NCBI RefSeq assembly: GCF_945957465.1
Contig: NZ_CAMFLC010000001.1
Span: 1-64,000 of the forward strand
DNA: 64,000 bases
Direction: 5' to 3'
DNA from: an uncultured Leifsonia sp.
Lineage (GTDB): Bacteria > Actinomycetota > Actinomycetes > Actinomycetales > Microbacteriaceae
Numbering within the stretch: position 1 is the first letter of the stretch; each line of letters begins with the position of its first letter. Positions 63,995 through 64,000 of this stretch are shown one piece after another. The position numbers were made by a program, and so were the translations under genes. A model generated the notes under the pieces. It was not told the DNA's origin and did not search any database. It saw only the letters and a list, made by a program, of their open reading frames with translations.

Positions 63995-64000
63995 GTGAAC
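63995..64000 (+). CDS. predicted first codons of a gene cut by the window edge
   Basis: Only GTG AAC is visible. The call rests on the TAACCT hexamer 6 bases upstream, which in this window marks leaderless starts. Nothing can be said of the product. The next 300 bases would confirm or refute it. Confidence 0.4.

Overview
The window is high-GC chromosomal DNA (my estimate is about 70 percent, not computed) from an actinobacterium, most probably a member of the Microbacteriaceae close to Leifsonia. Reasons: many GTG starts, the blocks uppS-recO and hrcA-dnaJ-rsmE-HIT-phoH-ybeY-corC-era, MEP-pathway genes next to rseP and proS, cydABDC, and an actinobacterial leuA leader peptide rich in leucine codons. 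I see only core and ordinary accessory genes: no insertion sequence, prophage, integrase, CRISPR, tRNA or rRNA. The organism name is an inference.

Layout, left to right. 0-5 kb: start of an unknown gene at the left edge, a DsbA/FrnE-type oxidoreductase, uppS, recO, a TRIC-type channel protein, and leuA with an attenuator leader. 5-9 kb: an MprF-type aminoacyl-phospholipid synthase/flippase and a membrane esterase. 9-14 kb: a two-component system followed by a MacB/FtsX-type ABC exporter. 14-21 kb: the heat-shock, RNA-processing and ribosome-maturation run hrcA to era, headed by a CIRCE operator. 21-29 kb: two small DUF4870 membrane proteins, hemW, a DUF1990 protein, lepA, an amidohydrolase, an NAD(P)-binding epimerase-like protein and rpsT. 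29-34 kb: holA, comEC and comEA. 34-39 kb: leuS, pabB and, divergently, a pabC-like gene. 39-47 kb: cydABDC facing a BlaI repressor and M56 peptidase across a shared operator region, then TetR and DedA. 47-52 kb: an OpuB/OsmU-type osmoprotectant ABC operon and a TetR regulator. 52-55 kb: App1-like, AlkZ-like and FUSC proteins. 55-64 kb: proS, ispG, rseP, dxr, an FKBP lipoprotein, gabT, a secreted protein and the first bases of another gene.

Gene organisation is compact. Neighbours often share GTGA, ATGA or TGATG junctions, and no gap exceeds about 230 bases (the longest is 21395-21619, upstream of hrcA and the first DUF4870 gene). The strongest window-wide signal outside the genes is a recurring promoter: a TANNNT -10 hexamer exactly 6 or 7 bases before a start codon, found ahead of at least fifteen genes. 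This is the signature of leaderless transcription and it also predicts a gene starting at the right edge.

Main points to check: comEC has no stop where the family should end and runs about 900 bases into holA, and a one-base change in a G4/C4 tract would restore a stop. Two TTCTACA-N3-TGTAGAA operators lie between cydA and blaI and suggest that BlaI controls the cytochrome bd genes. The histidine kinase sensor looks internally duplicated. The esterase beside mprF may act on aminoacylated lipids.
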